Positions 1 through 13,406 of a stretch of DNA of 64,000 bases are shown here, piece by piece. This DNA comes from Onchocerca volvulus (lineage: Eukaryota > Nematoda > Chromadorea > Rhabditida > Onchocercidae): NCBI GenBank assembly GCA_000499405.2, contig HG738137.1, positions 25,227,843 to 25,291,842 on the forward strand, given 5' to 3'. Below the pieces are notes generated by a model. It was given only the letters and a program-made list of their open reading frames with translations, did no database searches and was not told where the DNA came from. Each line of letters opens with the position of its first letter. Positions within the stretch are counted from its first letter, which is position 1. The translations under genes were made by a program, and so were the position numbers.

Positions 1-3000
1 AGGAAGAAGGAGAGGAAAATTTTAATTTTATGATCGAAATATCATAACTTTCGATATGATGTACTTATTTCAAACAGCGACTATCTTCCATTTTTATTGT
101 TTAATTGGAAAGGTATTTAGGAATGTTTGGGTGTTAGTAACAGATCAAAGAGCAGAATTGAAAAAAATTCCGATAATTTTTCCGTTCTTGTCAACATATT
201 GCTTTTTCTTTTCAATCCATCAAAGCAAAACTATTAATTTGAAATTAAATCGTATAAATTTTGAATTCCGGCGAATAATCCACCACAAAAATTGAATTAA
301 ATACTTATTTCAATTCAATTCAATTCAAAAAAATGAAATTAAATACAACACCGCAATTGTTCTACTCCGTATCAACAATTTTTTTTTTTTCTATCATTCG
401 ATTAGATTCAAATTCAATTCAATTCGAAAAAAAAAAAAAGGAATTAAATGCCCCTTCTCTCGCAACTATTTCTACCACTATAAAAACTGTTTTTTTTTTT
501 TTTTTCCATCATTGAAATAAGTCAAATAAATTACGAATTAATCATATAATTTTCAAATTCTGAAGAATAATTTATCAAGTAAAAAAATAATACAAGAAAT
601 GAATAAATATAGTTAAACATATTCTTCTCAAAATTTGAAAAAAAAAATGTTTGAACCTAACTAAGCTAGTTTGATTAAAAATTATTTCATTCAAACTAAA
701 CCTAAATTCACTTTATCTTCCATTCAATTTTAGTTTTTAATTTAAATGAAATCAATTTAATTTCACAATAATTAACTCTTTTGGCTGTTATTTGCCCTTA
801 TTCTTAATTGGTTGAATAAGCAGACGAAAAAAAAAAAGAAAATAAGGGAATAACCTTGAAAGTTCTTTTCGAAATTCGTATATTAACGAAGAAAAAATGA
901 AAATAAAAATCAAAAATGAAATTAAATCGATAAACTGAATAGCATCGTCATCATCCATAAATGAAAAATTTACCAAAATTGACATATTTCATTTCTTTTT
1001 TTAGTAATGTGCTATAAAAATCGAAAAAACGGAAATCAATTTCATTTGTTAGATGCAAACATTACTATTGATTTGTTGAAGCAAACATTATACTATCAAA
1101 AATGTTCAATTTAATCTGAAAAAAAAATTTTTTTTTCGTTAATTTTTGATTTCTTTTTTTGTCAATTTAACTTGAAAAAAAAATTGTGCCACAAATACTT
1201 TCAAACATACCCATATTATAATGCAAAAAAAAAAAAAATTATTTAATGAAAATTGATCAGATAAAAAATTAATTAATTATTCGATTAATAACGGACCAAT
1301 CATTTATACACTGCTGTATTAGTAATCCAATTCGTAATTTAATTTTTATTTATCATTTATTTCAATTTTTATGATTATTTGCCATCTTTAAATTTTAACT
1401 AAATTATTATTCTCGTTTTTCTACTAATTAAATTCAATTTAAAAAAAAAGATTTGTACAGAATTCGAAATGTAATTTCAATAATTACCATAAAATTGCAG
1501 AAATGATCAAGTATTATATTAAAGCAAAATAGAATAACGATCTCGCATCTACTGGCTGATAAAGATTAGACAGTTCGAATTGATGATAATTTAATCAAGA
1601 AATGAATAAAATGAAATAATCTGATAATTGATATTTTGGAATTCTTTCTTTTTTTTTCTTGGCAAATCTCGAGAAAATCAAATTACACAAATATTTTACT
1701 TCGTAACATATTTTCAGGAAAAAAGATCTATTGCATAAAAATTCGAAAATGGGAATTCGGATAAAAGAAATGATTTGATAATTAATATCTTGAAATTTCT
1801 TTCTCTTTTTTTCTTCTTGGAAAATTTAATAAAAATCATATTATACAAATATCTGTTACATTTCCTGATTTATTTCAAGTAATATTCCGATCCGGAAATT
1901 ATTGCATAGTAATTGGGATGACAAGAAAAAATCCGGAAAAGTAGTATGCAAACTCTTTTTGATGAACATTTGACATTTGCTGGGTATTTATGCATTGGTA
2001 TCTAAAATATTTACATAAATGATTCATTTTAAAATTTTTAAAGGACAAACAATTTTCATTTATTATTTTTCTTCAGTTGTAATTGCATTATTGATTTATA
2101 CGATTTTTTTCTTAATTGAAAAAATAAATTTTCATGTATTTATTTATTTTTTCAAAACTGATTCTGATTCCCAGTAATTACATGAAATAAAACAATAAGA
2201 TCAGTTCGGTAAGATTACAAAGAAAAACAAAAATTTCCCTAATTTTTCCAGTTTTTTGTTTTTTTACTATTTCAAGTAATAAATTTCAGAGACGATGCTA
2301 TTGATCAATCAGTAATGATATAATTTAAAATGACAAAAAGTAAAGAAAAAAAAAAAAGAAAGGAAAAAACGATGAACAATATAATAAACCATTTGTAATG
2401 AAAGATAAAATCTTATCTATAAAAAAAAAACAAAAAAAAAATTTTTTTGAAAAACTCGGCAATTTATTCATCTATCATTAAACAAAAGTTTAACAAAGAA
2501 AGTATATATTTGAAGTGTAGATTTTTTTTTTCCTTTTTTTTAATGACCAAATTTTTCCATTTTTTTCTTTTTTTTTTCATTTAGATGAAATTTTCCTTTT
2601 CAGTGCAGCATTTCGGATCAAATGTTATGAAGAAAAAAAAAAAAAAGAAATTCTCTAAAAAGTGGATCAAAAAAGTTTCTATTAAAGTAAAAAAAAGTTT
2701 TAAAAAAAATTTTTTTTTTTAAAATTTTATTTACTTGTGCGGTCCAATATTTCTAATTCAATCGATGATTAGAATTTTTTGCTATTATAATTTTTTTTTT
2801 TTAATGAGATAATGCAAGTTTTTTTTTCGGATGCTTTTTAGCACTAATATAATTTACTAGAAGCACTTAGCCGAGATCGATCAATGAAAAACACACATCA
2901 TTTATCAATTCTTTTCACACAAAATTTCTTTCGTAATTTTCTCTTCTTTTCTTAACTTTCCATCAAATTGTTTTACTTTCCTTTTTCCTTTATATAATTC

Positions 3001-4291
3001 TTGATAAACTCCTGTATAATTATTGATAAATCTATTTTTGTATAAAAATACCGTATCTTCATCAGAAGTGTTTCTATCACATCATGCAATTTGATAACGG
3101 TTTATTCAAAAACAAGGAAAATTCCTAAAAGTAAATAAAATTTGCAAAATAAAATCGCCAGTAACAATTTTATAAAGATTAATGAAGTTGGAACATGCAA
3201 GGTCCAGATGTAATCCAGAAAGCAAACAAAAATAGAAAAAATAGACAATAAAAAACAAGAAAAATGGATAATTTTGTTTATATACAATGGCATAGAAATG
3301 TTCAAATAATATATAATCAATTCTTTCCTATTCATCAATAATGTTCAAAATTGATTAGAATCAATCTAGCATAAACTTGTAAATACTAAACCACAAAAAG
3401 GAATAATTTTAAGGAAAAAAAAGAAAGAAAATAGAAAAGATGGAATGCAGACAGAATCTAAGTGTTTTTTCACGAGGTCTAAACCAAAACTATATGCATA
3501 ATACGCAGTGGACAAAAAGTCCAGTCAATATTTGAAATATTTAAAAGAATATATAGAATGCCTCCATGATTCTGCTATACATTTTGCTACAATTCATCAC
3601 TGAAGAAAAAAAAAAAATGAAAGATAAATTTCTGCCACAAGAAAATCTATTACTAATCAGAAAAAAAAAAAAAAAAAAGCTGAAGAAAAATACTGAAAAA
3701 GAGAGAAGGCATATTGAGGATCCCATGATCTAATTTAACTAAATTCAAAAATGAAACAGCACAAACGTATACATACGCATTCATACAATAATAAGAATAG
3801 AAAGCAAAATAATTTATTGTAATAGGGAATGATTTTTTTTTTTTTTCTTGGGATTCAAAATTATTTGTCATTTTTCCAACAAACATCAATTTTTCCTAAG
3901 AATCATTTGCTAAACAAATAAACACTGAAATGGTCAAAATCACAAAAAGATATCGGTACATAAGCAAATATAAATTCAACACAATAATTTCATCCCTATC
4001 CTGTTACTAAAATAATATTAACTATGTATATAATAAATGCTTGTACATTCATCATATACTTAACACGCACAATATATTTTATAATTCACATTTCTTTAGC
4101 AACTTGTAAATGCATCCCGGACTAATTTCTCTCCCCCTCCCTCTTATCCGACAAACATTTTCAGACAAAAATATTATTCTCAATCACTTCAAGAAAAAGA
4201 CCAGAGGCTTTAAACTGTGCATGCAAAGCAAACAAAGGATGCACAGTAAAGAGATCACATTTAAAAAACCGCATATAAAAGATGATTACTA
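1..4291. other. AT-rich intergenic region, no gene seen
   Basis: I see no supported gene here. The stretch is dominated by A and T runs, and the open frames are short and biased to Phe, Lys and Ile, as expected by chance at this composition. The part nearest 4291 is probably the 3' untranslated region of the minus-strand E2F gene. A diverged duplication is visible, with about 90 bases near 1605-1700 resembling 1775-1860. Confidence 0.6.
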
Positions 4292-7200
4292 TTACCAATC
4301 ATACAAATTTTGAATTGATTCGTCATCACCAATACTATACACATATGGTTCACTTTCATCCACCGGATCCAAACTTAGCAAACCGTATGTATTTGTTGTT
4401 GCATCCGCGGTATTCGAGCTCGAAACTATAAAAACATTTATGAAAAAAGAGTTGGAGTCGAAAATATTCAATTCCTAGGGCAAAAAGATGTACCACTAAG
4501 GACAAGAAGGATAAAATGAATAATATGCAGAGAAAGATTAACACACTTTCAGAAATAAGGAGCAAAAAAAAAAAAAAAAAAGAAAAATAGTCCGAAGTGA
4601 CTGACTAATTTTACAATCGACTAGAAATGTCATCTAGGATGCAAAGCTATTGTATAAAAAAGAAAATGAAAATATGCAAAAAAAATAAGGAATATTTCCA
4701 GCCATTTTCAATGGAGAATTAAAGAGAAGGATTGCGTGTGCCAGTACAATAAAACGCTCATTAATGTAACCGCAATAGCTGATAACGTAAAAATAAAAAC
4801 ATGAATACATAGTTCACCTGCTTGTTGCGAAGGACCTTCAACGACCATTTTCAGTGGAGAAATGTGTAAGTTTGATGGACTGTAGAAAGTACTCATTGTA
4901 TTAAGGGGTAAAACATTGGCGCTATTCTCGTTACTAGCTGAAATTAGAGAATAATTTTAGAAAATAATCATAAGAGTACATTTAAAGATCACATTACTTC
5001 GTGACAAACAGAATAAAGTAAGAATTATAAGCTTACGCCCTGGAATTGGCACTTGTTGTATTTCTCCGCTGATTTCTTGAAATGTATCATTTCTCGATTG
5101 TTCAGACCAACTGGATCGATTTTCTTGTGACAAAGCGTCACATGATTCTTCTTTCTGAAAAAAAAAAAAAAAACCATGAAGTTTTTGAATACAGAAATAT
5201 AAGTTGACCTTGATGAAGCAGGGTTGATTTTTCAAAAAATAACTCCAGATGAAAAACTGATCGCTGATATACTCAGTAGCAACAAAAAATTTGAAAAAGC
5301 ATACATTTTTTAATATACCAATAAATTTTCCAAATAAAACAAACTAATATTACGGATGATCAAATTTTTGTAATCAAAACAATTTTCTTTTTGGATATAA
5401 AACTTAATAAACGTTTTTGAGAACTTATGCATAGAAAAGATATGCTGATATCACTTCGATCTCAACAGTGATTATTAGCTGAATAAGAATGCCAAAACTT
5501 AAAACTTTAATTCTTATTGCAATAGCGCTCTTAAACAAATGAAAAGTGATTTGTTTTAAATTCGAAACAAGTCATTTTTTTTTTTTTTATTATGAGACAT
5601 TTGAACGAAAAGGAATCATGAAATGAAATGAACCAGAATCTAATAGTGGATATTAATATTAATAAAAATGGAAAGTGAAAATGAATTATCGAATAATGAT
5701 AAAACTACCTGAAATTGCTGACTTTTCGGCGAAAGATGTGGACAAAGGTAAGCCTCTAAGGGATCCTTTTGCGAGTTCCTGATCATTATTTCAAATTTCT
5801 GCAAAAATTGCACGTTAAATTGATAAGAACAAGACACGAAAATGCATCTGGAATTTATTGAAGTTCCAAACACTTACTCCTGTTTCCACTGGATCTGTTA
5901 CATCGATAGACGAATATGAATCCTTAGGAGCTTTGACTGCTATCAGTGTCTGATCAGACATTCCCGGCAACATGCGAAGATCCACGTATTTCACATAACT
6001 GCAACAGATCCATAAAAAAAATATTCAATAGATATGGTATAATTTGAGAGCTGAAAACGAAGTGAAACTAAGTATTACCAAAATTTACCAAAATTTAGCA
6101 GAGAAATACAATATGTTTTTCATGATATTTCGAGTGTATGTAGCATGAAAGTAAATGATCTTTTAGAAGAGAATATTTATAGTGCTTTTGAATATACCTG
6201 TAAACTCGATCGGTTGGATCTTCTTTTGCTAATTTTAGTGCATTTTCAATACTTGTAATCAGTTCATCCAATAACTGCTCATGTTTATCTAAGCTCTTAA
6301 TTTCTTCCTTAAGCCTTTGTGCTTCAATTCCACGTGAACCAATTTCATCATTACTCCTGAAATTCGTGTCTCTAAGTAAGTAATTTAAAAAAACTGGAAA
6401 ACAATATACGTTTCTAATGCAGCGATTGTGTAAACGTTCATCTCTTACATTTTATAACTTCAAAATCCTATATCACAAACTAGCTTTCAGTGGAGAGAAT
6501 GAGCATTCTTTCATAAAATAAGAAATGATCAAAGCCTCCAAAAATGTATTTAAATTCTAAATTTAATTTATAAAGACTTAAGAATCAATAATTCATCACA
6601 ATTTATGTTCTAAATGCATAATAATAATCATTCAAGGACGTCTCTATCTTTCGTTCATTCTTCTTAATAATATATCGTTATCTTTATTTTATCACTATCA
6701 TAAGGGAGGAGGATAGAATACATATATATCAAATCACTAAAATACTTACTTCCATCGTATACTGTTTTTTCCCATTTTTTCAATCATATCAATTCCTTCC
6801 AGCACGTTCGTTATATCATAAAGACGTCGTTTTTGAACACCCAACCGCATAGCTGCTTCGTTTAAATTCAATAACTGCAAATAAGGTACAAAAAATGTTT
6901 ATGATTTAAAATTATTTCCATACCAGTCAAATTGAGCAGCTTCCACGATGTTAAGCCTTAACAATGACAGTTCTTTGACGTACAAAATAGATGGACACAA
7001 GTATGTTAATAGAATGAAAAAAAAAAAAACTCTTCGAAGCAAATATCCATATAATAGATTTTATAAAAGTCAAAGCAAAACATATGAAAGAAAAAAACTC
7101 ACTCCATCTTCATTCGCTTGAGGTTGTAATTGCATGAACTTTTTCGTCAAAACCAACAATGAATTATCAACACGACAATTCAATGGTCCAAATTGCGCAG

Positions 7201-10200
7201 CAGACAAAGTTTCGCCAGCTATAATTGTTAAGAATGAAATATTCAAATTTATTCTCTAATCGCTATAAAACCTATGATTTTATCCTATAAGCCTTATCTA
7301 AAAGTTGAATATGCCACTGAAAATTTCTAATATATCCCTCAAATTGTAGCAAAAATGAACCTTGCAACATAAATATTCTTCAAGTTTTATTTAATACTTG
7401 ATACAACTCACTCGGTAATGACATTGGATATGAATATGGAAGCAAACTTTTCCGTGACTGTTCAGATGTTTTCAAATAAGAACTACGGATGGAAGATTTG
7501 CGTTGATAAGTATCTGAACGACTCGATAATTTACTATCAGTACAGTCTTGCTTATTATCACCCAGATTTGATGAGACCTTCCACATAATGCCACAAAGTA
7601 TAAAGTTACAGGTAAATATAAAAGCAAGTAAATGATTAGGGACAAATACACATGGACTTTCGAGCAGGTCAGTTAGCTAAAGTCACTCAGCACAATCGAT
7701 CGCTGAGGAAATATGGTCAAGAAGTGTCCTGATGATGAAACTAAGATGTGAGGTCCAAGATCTTGTTTACCTGATGTGACATTCCTCATTCCCTAAGCAG
7801 CTCTTATTCCCAAACGAAGACATAGAATAGTTGTGCATACATAGACACATAGATGTACATATATAGGCATTATTTACAGGTAATACCACACCAGATTGTC
7901 CTCTCCGCCCCTTCATCCCCTAATTATGTAATGCATAAACAACTAAAACAATGATAATAACTGACATTGCATACAAAAAAAAGAAAAAAAAAAATCCTTA
8001 TCTTACTTGCATGCCTCTTTCGACTATTTGTAGGTCGAGGATGAGAATCTGAAAACGTACATATTTATAAGATTTATGTTTATATGTATAAAATTTCCAG
8101 TAGTAAGAGTTATATGAAATGTGATGAGGATAGAAAGATTATTTGACTTTTGATCAGCTATACACATACAAATAAGATTTTATTCTGTAATGATCAAGTA
8201 ATAACTAAATAATTTTGATGCGAATATTCTCGAGTATTGCTATTTTGATGTTTGAAAGGGAGTAACTATAAAAATCCAATCTTCATCAATTATTTCTCCT
8301 AATTATTTTATACCAAAATTTGATAGATCAATTTTTTTTTTTTTGCATCTTACCACAATCTGATTGAAGTAAAGCTTGCGAACTGGAAGAACATTGTGAA
8401 TCAATATATCGTGAATTGGTTTGATGTGCCTCCGAATTTTCGGCGGACGATGCAGTCGCTACTTCTGATTTTAGCACCTAAAAATAAGAGAAAAGTGGTT
8501 TTTGATATTTTTAAAAAGGAAAGAAAAAATAGTTCCATATTTCTAAAAAGATGGAAAATAATTTTTTCATTATGTTCATCACAATCTATTCCTTCCCGTT
8601 AAACCTGTGGTTCCTCAATGATTTTGGCTATTTATTGCTTTGCTAACATTACCATTTCGGGATTAAAATCAGTATGGAATTTCGTTAACTTTAAATACTA
8701 TGCTTGAAACTTGGAAACAATACTTTCGGTGCAGGAATCATTTGCTGTGAGGTGTAAGGATCGGAATTGGATATATAATCACTATTCCATCCATCGTAAT
8801 TGTTAACTGAACAACCATTGTTTTGACCATTCGTTGATGATGACATGAAACTTGTCGCAGCCAGATTGTTTGTCCATGAATCGTCTTCAGTCTTTACATT
8901 TCTTTAATAACAATTCTGTACACATGACCTGTGTTTCTATCACATAGGTAAGAAAGTTACTAATTCTTATTAAAAAAGATTTCTTCGTAGAATAATCCGC
9001 AGCTATAAGTATAACATAATTTACACAGCATACGAATAATTCATTCATAAAATAACTAGGAAAAATGAAAAAAAAAAAAAATCCAAGTAGTTATTTTAAA
9101 AACATAATGGTAAAATGATGAGAATTATTTCCGTTATTCTAAAGAAATGAATATGTCAGCTGTTCGATAAAAGTATATATGTTGATTTCTGAAACATTTG
9201 AATTGCAGGAGTAATTTGAGATCAGATAAAATATGATCAGGAAGGGAAAATAAACTGAAACTTCTTCCATCTAAAGGCAGAAACAGAACTCTATTTCCTC
9301 TGAGCATATAAATAAAAATATAAAATCTTAATATTTGTTATTTTTGACTAATGCAAGAAATAGGCATCAAAAATGCGCACTGACTAGATGATTATTCATC
9401 AGAGAGGACCATGATTAACGAAACTGATTTTTTTCCGTCAATCTATCAAAATCTTTCTATTTGGGAAAATAATCCGCATTAATCTTTCTTTTTGCTCTTT
9501 TTCGCATATCAAAGAAGTAAAGAAAAAAAATATATATGAAGTACGGTCAGCTTTTGTTATTCTCTCTACTTTTTCCAACTAATTCTGAATCTTTGATTGT
9601 AAAAAATTCAGAGAATTGCATTTTTTTTTTTTTTCATTCAGAAAACATAAACTTATCCTTTATCAAATAAGAATTCTGAAAGTAAATTTGGTAAAAGAAC
9701 AATTGCTACCTTAATACTTAGCTATGTCAGAGTGGAAAAAAAAATGGAGAAATCATAAATAAATGAAAGGCATAAGTTTCTTGCAATACAAATCATATCC
9801 TACCTTACATTCATTCCGGAATGTTCACTAACTTGTTGTCCAGCAACCGAACTATTCCAAGCAGCACTTTTCCTCTGTAAAGAAATATCTTTGATGAAAT
9901 TTTCCTGATAAAAAATTGAACCATTCCTAAATCACTTGATCCAGAACTTTGATTCACTAAGAAGACAGAAAAAACAGAAAAGAGGAAATGACAATCATAT
10001 GTTTCGACGTTCTACTATTATAAATACATTTTAATATTAATCTCATAGATCGGACAAAGTTTCTATTGTTTATTTTTCCCTTGATTGTTTCATTAAACAT
10101 GATACCATCAGTAATTTTTATCTCTATAGTAATATCAAAAAATAAAATACTTCTGAATTCAAGCCTGTTACGTTGTTTACAGCACTCGATGAATTAGTCG

Positions 10201-10261
10201 AAAGATGTCCCGTATAATAATGCTGATATAATGATGGTTGCGTTGAACCTGCTGCTGCCAT
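4292..10261 (-). CDS. E2F-family transcription factor, long isoform
   Basis: An E2F protein binds DNA with a DP partner and controls S-phase genes under pocket-protein (Rb-like) repression. Exons, in transcript order: 10261-10151, 9874-9809, 8891-8724, 8477-8354, 8048-8007, 7218-7103, 6874-6750, 6356-6198, 5998-5878, 5798-5709, 5154-5037, 4937-4818, 4425-4292. They sum to 1494 nt, 497 residues, and phases agree at every join. The N-terminal ~170 residues are Ser/Asn-rich and end in a basic NSRKRHA stretch (possible nuclear localisation signal). The winged-helix DNA-binding domain follows (~residues 180-250), with [15 protein letters not shown] and KNSIRWK. Next come a leucine-rich dimerisation helix and a marked box ([23 protein letters not shown]). 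The extreme C-terminus, [11 protein letters not shown], matches the acidic pocket-protein-binding motif of E2Fs. The marked box looks E2F1-3-like, but I cannot assign it to efl-1 or efl-2. The family call is firm; the acceptor of the third exon is the least certain join. Confidence 0.92.
7412..7586 (-). CDS. Alternative first coding exon of the E2F gene (short isoform)
   Basis: This exon starts with its own ATG (7586-7584; [10 protein letters not shown]) and ends at a GTGAGT donor in phase 1, which joins in frame to the E2F exon at 7218-7103. Together with all downstream exons it gives 1158 nt, 385 residues. It cannot be spliced in frame after the upstream exon 8048-8007, which also ends in phase 1, whereas that exon joins 7218 directly in frame. 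I therefore read it as an alternative start rather than an internal exon. It encodes about 58 Ser/Lys-rich residues placed before the DNA-binding domain. The alternative promoter is inferred, not seen. Confidence 0.6.
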
Positions 10262-11998
10262 GCGTTTATAAATTTGTCGATAATTCATCAGTTATTGAAG
10301 TTTAGTCATTACAAAACTGAAATTTTGCAAAAATTTTACAAAAAAAAAAAAAAAAAAGAACCATCTCGTAAATGTATAGACATGTGAAAAGGTTATAGAT
10401 GAGATTATTGAAAAAAAAAAAGAAAAAAAAAGTGATTTACGCTTAAATTCTTAAAAATTCGCAATAATTTCTCTAATATAATATATCATCAATAGTGCCA
10501 TTGATCAATCGATTAACAATAATGAATTATCCATCTCTTTTCTTATATTTTATTATTTTTCAATTATATAAAATTTTTTAAAGTAATGATAACTTTTCCT
10601 TTATATCTAGTAATAAATCGAAATTTTCATTAATCACAAGAATGCAATTAGGAAAATGATCAAGTAAATTCAATAAATAACTAAACGACGAAAAAAAAAA
10701 TCGCTAAATATTAAATTTGCTTCATTCAATATGTAATCACCTGCCGTACCAAATACTAAAGATAAAATTTATGCTGAGGAAGAAAAAAAAAAAAAAAAAG
10801 ATAAAAAAGTCAACAGATATTCTGAAGATAATAATTAGATTATGGGAAAAGATACATATATATCATAAATTGATATTATCTTCACAAGAATTTGAGAGTC
10901 CAATACTTGGTAATCCTTAAATTTGCAGCAAAAAAATACCAACTATTTAGGATCAGAACATATATAATCTTTGATCTTGAAACTTGGGAGACAAAAATAT
11001 CGGTCAAGAGTATCGAAGAGATAATCAATATATTTTAATTGTAACAATATGCAAAATGCACGCAGAGAATATGAAAAGTGAACAATGAAGTTCGAATAAT
11101 GTATAAAATGTGAATCAATCGCGACTGATAACATCTAACGAAAATCTTAACCAACAAATGAACAACGGCAAATATTTGGCAAGGATTTATAAGAAAACGG
11201 AAGTGAAATAATCCTAAAAAAAAAAAAAAGAAAATGATTATTGATTATTTAATTTAAAGATTATATCAATACAGATATTTTACAGATGATTAAAATTAAA
11301 CGAATACAATTTAGTACAGTGAGATGTATAATGACAGAGAGCGAATATTAACCATCTGTTATGATCAGTTCATATAAAGGAATTCATCGATAAATTTGTT
11401 CAGCCATTTATTCCAATCGATTTTTTACCTGTTTGAATAAACTATGATCATAACAATTTGCTGAGAATAACGACAAATAACTATTATCATATGTTGACAA
11501 AGGGAGAACAAGAAAAAATTATTCTGTTTTAGGAATAAGCAGAATTGATAAGAGTCGTAATAGTGATAATGACATTACCAAACTGGAAGTTGACAAATGG
11601 TTGATAATGCTTGTACTGATATGACTGTGATAACAGAAGTGATAGTTATTACATAAAAGAAAAAATAAGAATAAAAAAACCATTGCAGTTTAGAACTGGA
11701 CAGAAGTAATAAGAATTGTTAAAGTGATAATAATATTATCCAAATAGATAACATGATAAATAACAAAAGTAAACGACTAACTGGTAAAATGATCATGCTG
11801 ATATGATCATGATAATAATAATGATAAAAGATAATTAATAGTGATGATAAAAAAAGATAAGATTGATGAAAATAGCTAAGAAGCAATGCAATAATGTATA
11901 AGAAAATCTTAACAGAAAGCCATAAAATATCTTAGTAGATGGAATATGAAGAGAAAGCCGTATTATGATATTTGGATTTTGAAAGGAAGTTGTGGTAT

Positions 11999-12153
11999 GG
12001 AATATCTTGGAAGATGGGATATGTATGAAATATCTTGGAAGTCGGGATATATATGAAATATCTTGGAAGTCGGGATATGTATGAAATATCTTGGAAGTCG
12101 GGATATGTATGAAATATCTTGGAAGTCGGGATATGTATGAAATATCTTGGAAA
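11999..12153. repeat. 28-bp minisatellite, about 5.5 copies
   Basis: The unit GAAATATCTTGGAAGTCGGG followed by ATATGTAT repeats in direct orientation with very few differences. Because 28 is not a multiple of 3, a minus-strand reading frame through the array has an 84-nt (28-residue) period. That frame looks protein-like but is a by-product of the repeat. Confidence 0.9.
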
Positions 12154-12643
12154 ATGATTCTGTTTTATGAGATATTTTATTGGACGAAAAATGAAAGGAA
12201 TGCGCAATCTAGTTGTGAATGATACCCTCCCCTGATCATCTAGACATTTTAATCTCCGAATAAGTTTTTGACGGCCGAATCTATCTATTTGTTGCATTTG
12301 ATCATTTATGCAATATCTCTAAACTGGCTTTCTTTTTTTCTTTTCGCAACTTTTCGAAGAATAAAATAATCAACAAAAGATATCATATCACTGATACTGA
12401 ACAAAAGTAATCGTTATAAGACCCATTGTTACCAGTACTTTTTTCCCGGGAATAAATGCGAAAGTACAAAAATACGGGGGATACGGGGGAATAGCTCTCA
12501 CAACTCGGGTATCTAATGCGGTAGTAGGCTCTATGAATCAAAATTGTCAACGAATGCCAAAATGCACCAAACCAACATTACTCCTTCCCTCCTTCTGGGA
12601 TACGATCGATTCCCTATGCCCTTCTCTCCGGAAAGATTGGTGT

Positions 12644-12746
12644 GCACACAGACACATACACATACACACACACACACCCACATACACATACACACAGACA
12701 AACAGATACAGACATACACACATACACAGACATAGACATACACAAA
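12644..12746. repeat. CA-rich microsatellite
   Basis: An imperfect array of CACACA, CATACA, CAGACA and CATAGA units of about 100 bases. Long low-complexity frames (His/Thr on +, Val/Cys on -) cross it and should not be annotated as genes. Confidence 0.9.
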
Positions 12747-13406
12747 TAGACATAAATAAAGAATAATGTAAGAAGAAGGAAGCAAATAAGAAGAAACAGG
12801 TAAAAAAGATGTATAAAAGATATGAGGGATCGTCGTCTCTCTAATAACAAGCATTTGCATGCATGTTACACTGCAGTTGCATGTTTAACTGCATGCTGTA
12901 CCGATTGACAGAATTAGTTACTGGAATTTACGATCATTTTACAGGTTGGTAGCACTTCCGTATCTCTCAGTACCATTTCATTTGTCAAATAACTACTGCT
13001 GTCCGGTGTAATTGATTATTCATCGATCACTTATAGTTCATCTTTGCGATCATTCTTTTTCTCATTTTCTTCTTTTATACTACTACTATCGAAAAGCGTA
13101 ACCGCAACTTTTGTCATCTTATATTATCGATAAAAACATTGGCAATCTATCGTTTTCTAGTCGTAAAGACAATCATAATTATGCCTATTCTTTGGTGCTA
13201 ATATTTTGGATATATATTTATTATCAATTTAAGAAATGTTAAAAATCTTTCTTTTCAAAAAAATTCCCTCAATTAATATGACTTACTAAAAATCTTGCTT
13301 GTTTTTGAAAATTCCAACTATTAATATAATATCTAGATATACTAATTAGTAAAACCAATTAATTAACAAAGATTTTTCCATAATTTTGTATAAAATGAAA
13401 TAGTAA

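Noticed and set aside
3102..3338. 78-codon hydrophobic minus-strand frame
   Set aside because: Its Phe/Leu/Ile content is what AT-rich non-coding DNA gives; there is no signal-peptide boundary, partner exon or family match.
7412..7577. Exon 7577-7412 as an internal exon of the long E2F transcript
   Set aside because: Joining it after 8007 shifts the frame by one base; skipping it gives a perfect frame, so it is better read as an alternative first exon.
11932..12297. 121-codon minus-strand frame with a repeating FHTYP/FQDI pattern
   Set aside because: It is produced by the 28-bp minisatellite; the 28-residue period follows directly from the DNA repeat length.
12531..12860. Overlapping His/Thr-rich (+) and Val/Cys-rich (-) frames
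   Set aside because: They cross the CA microsatellite and are low-complexity in every frame.
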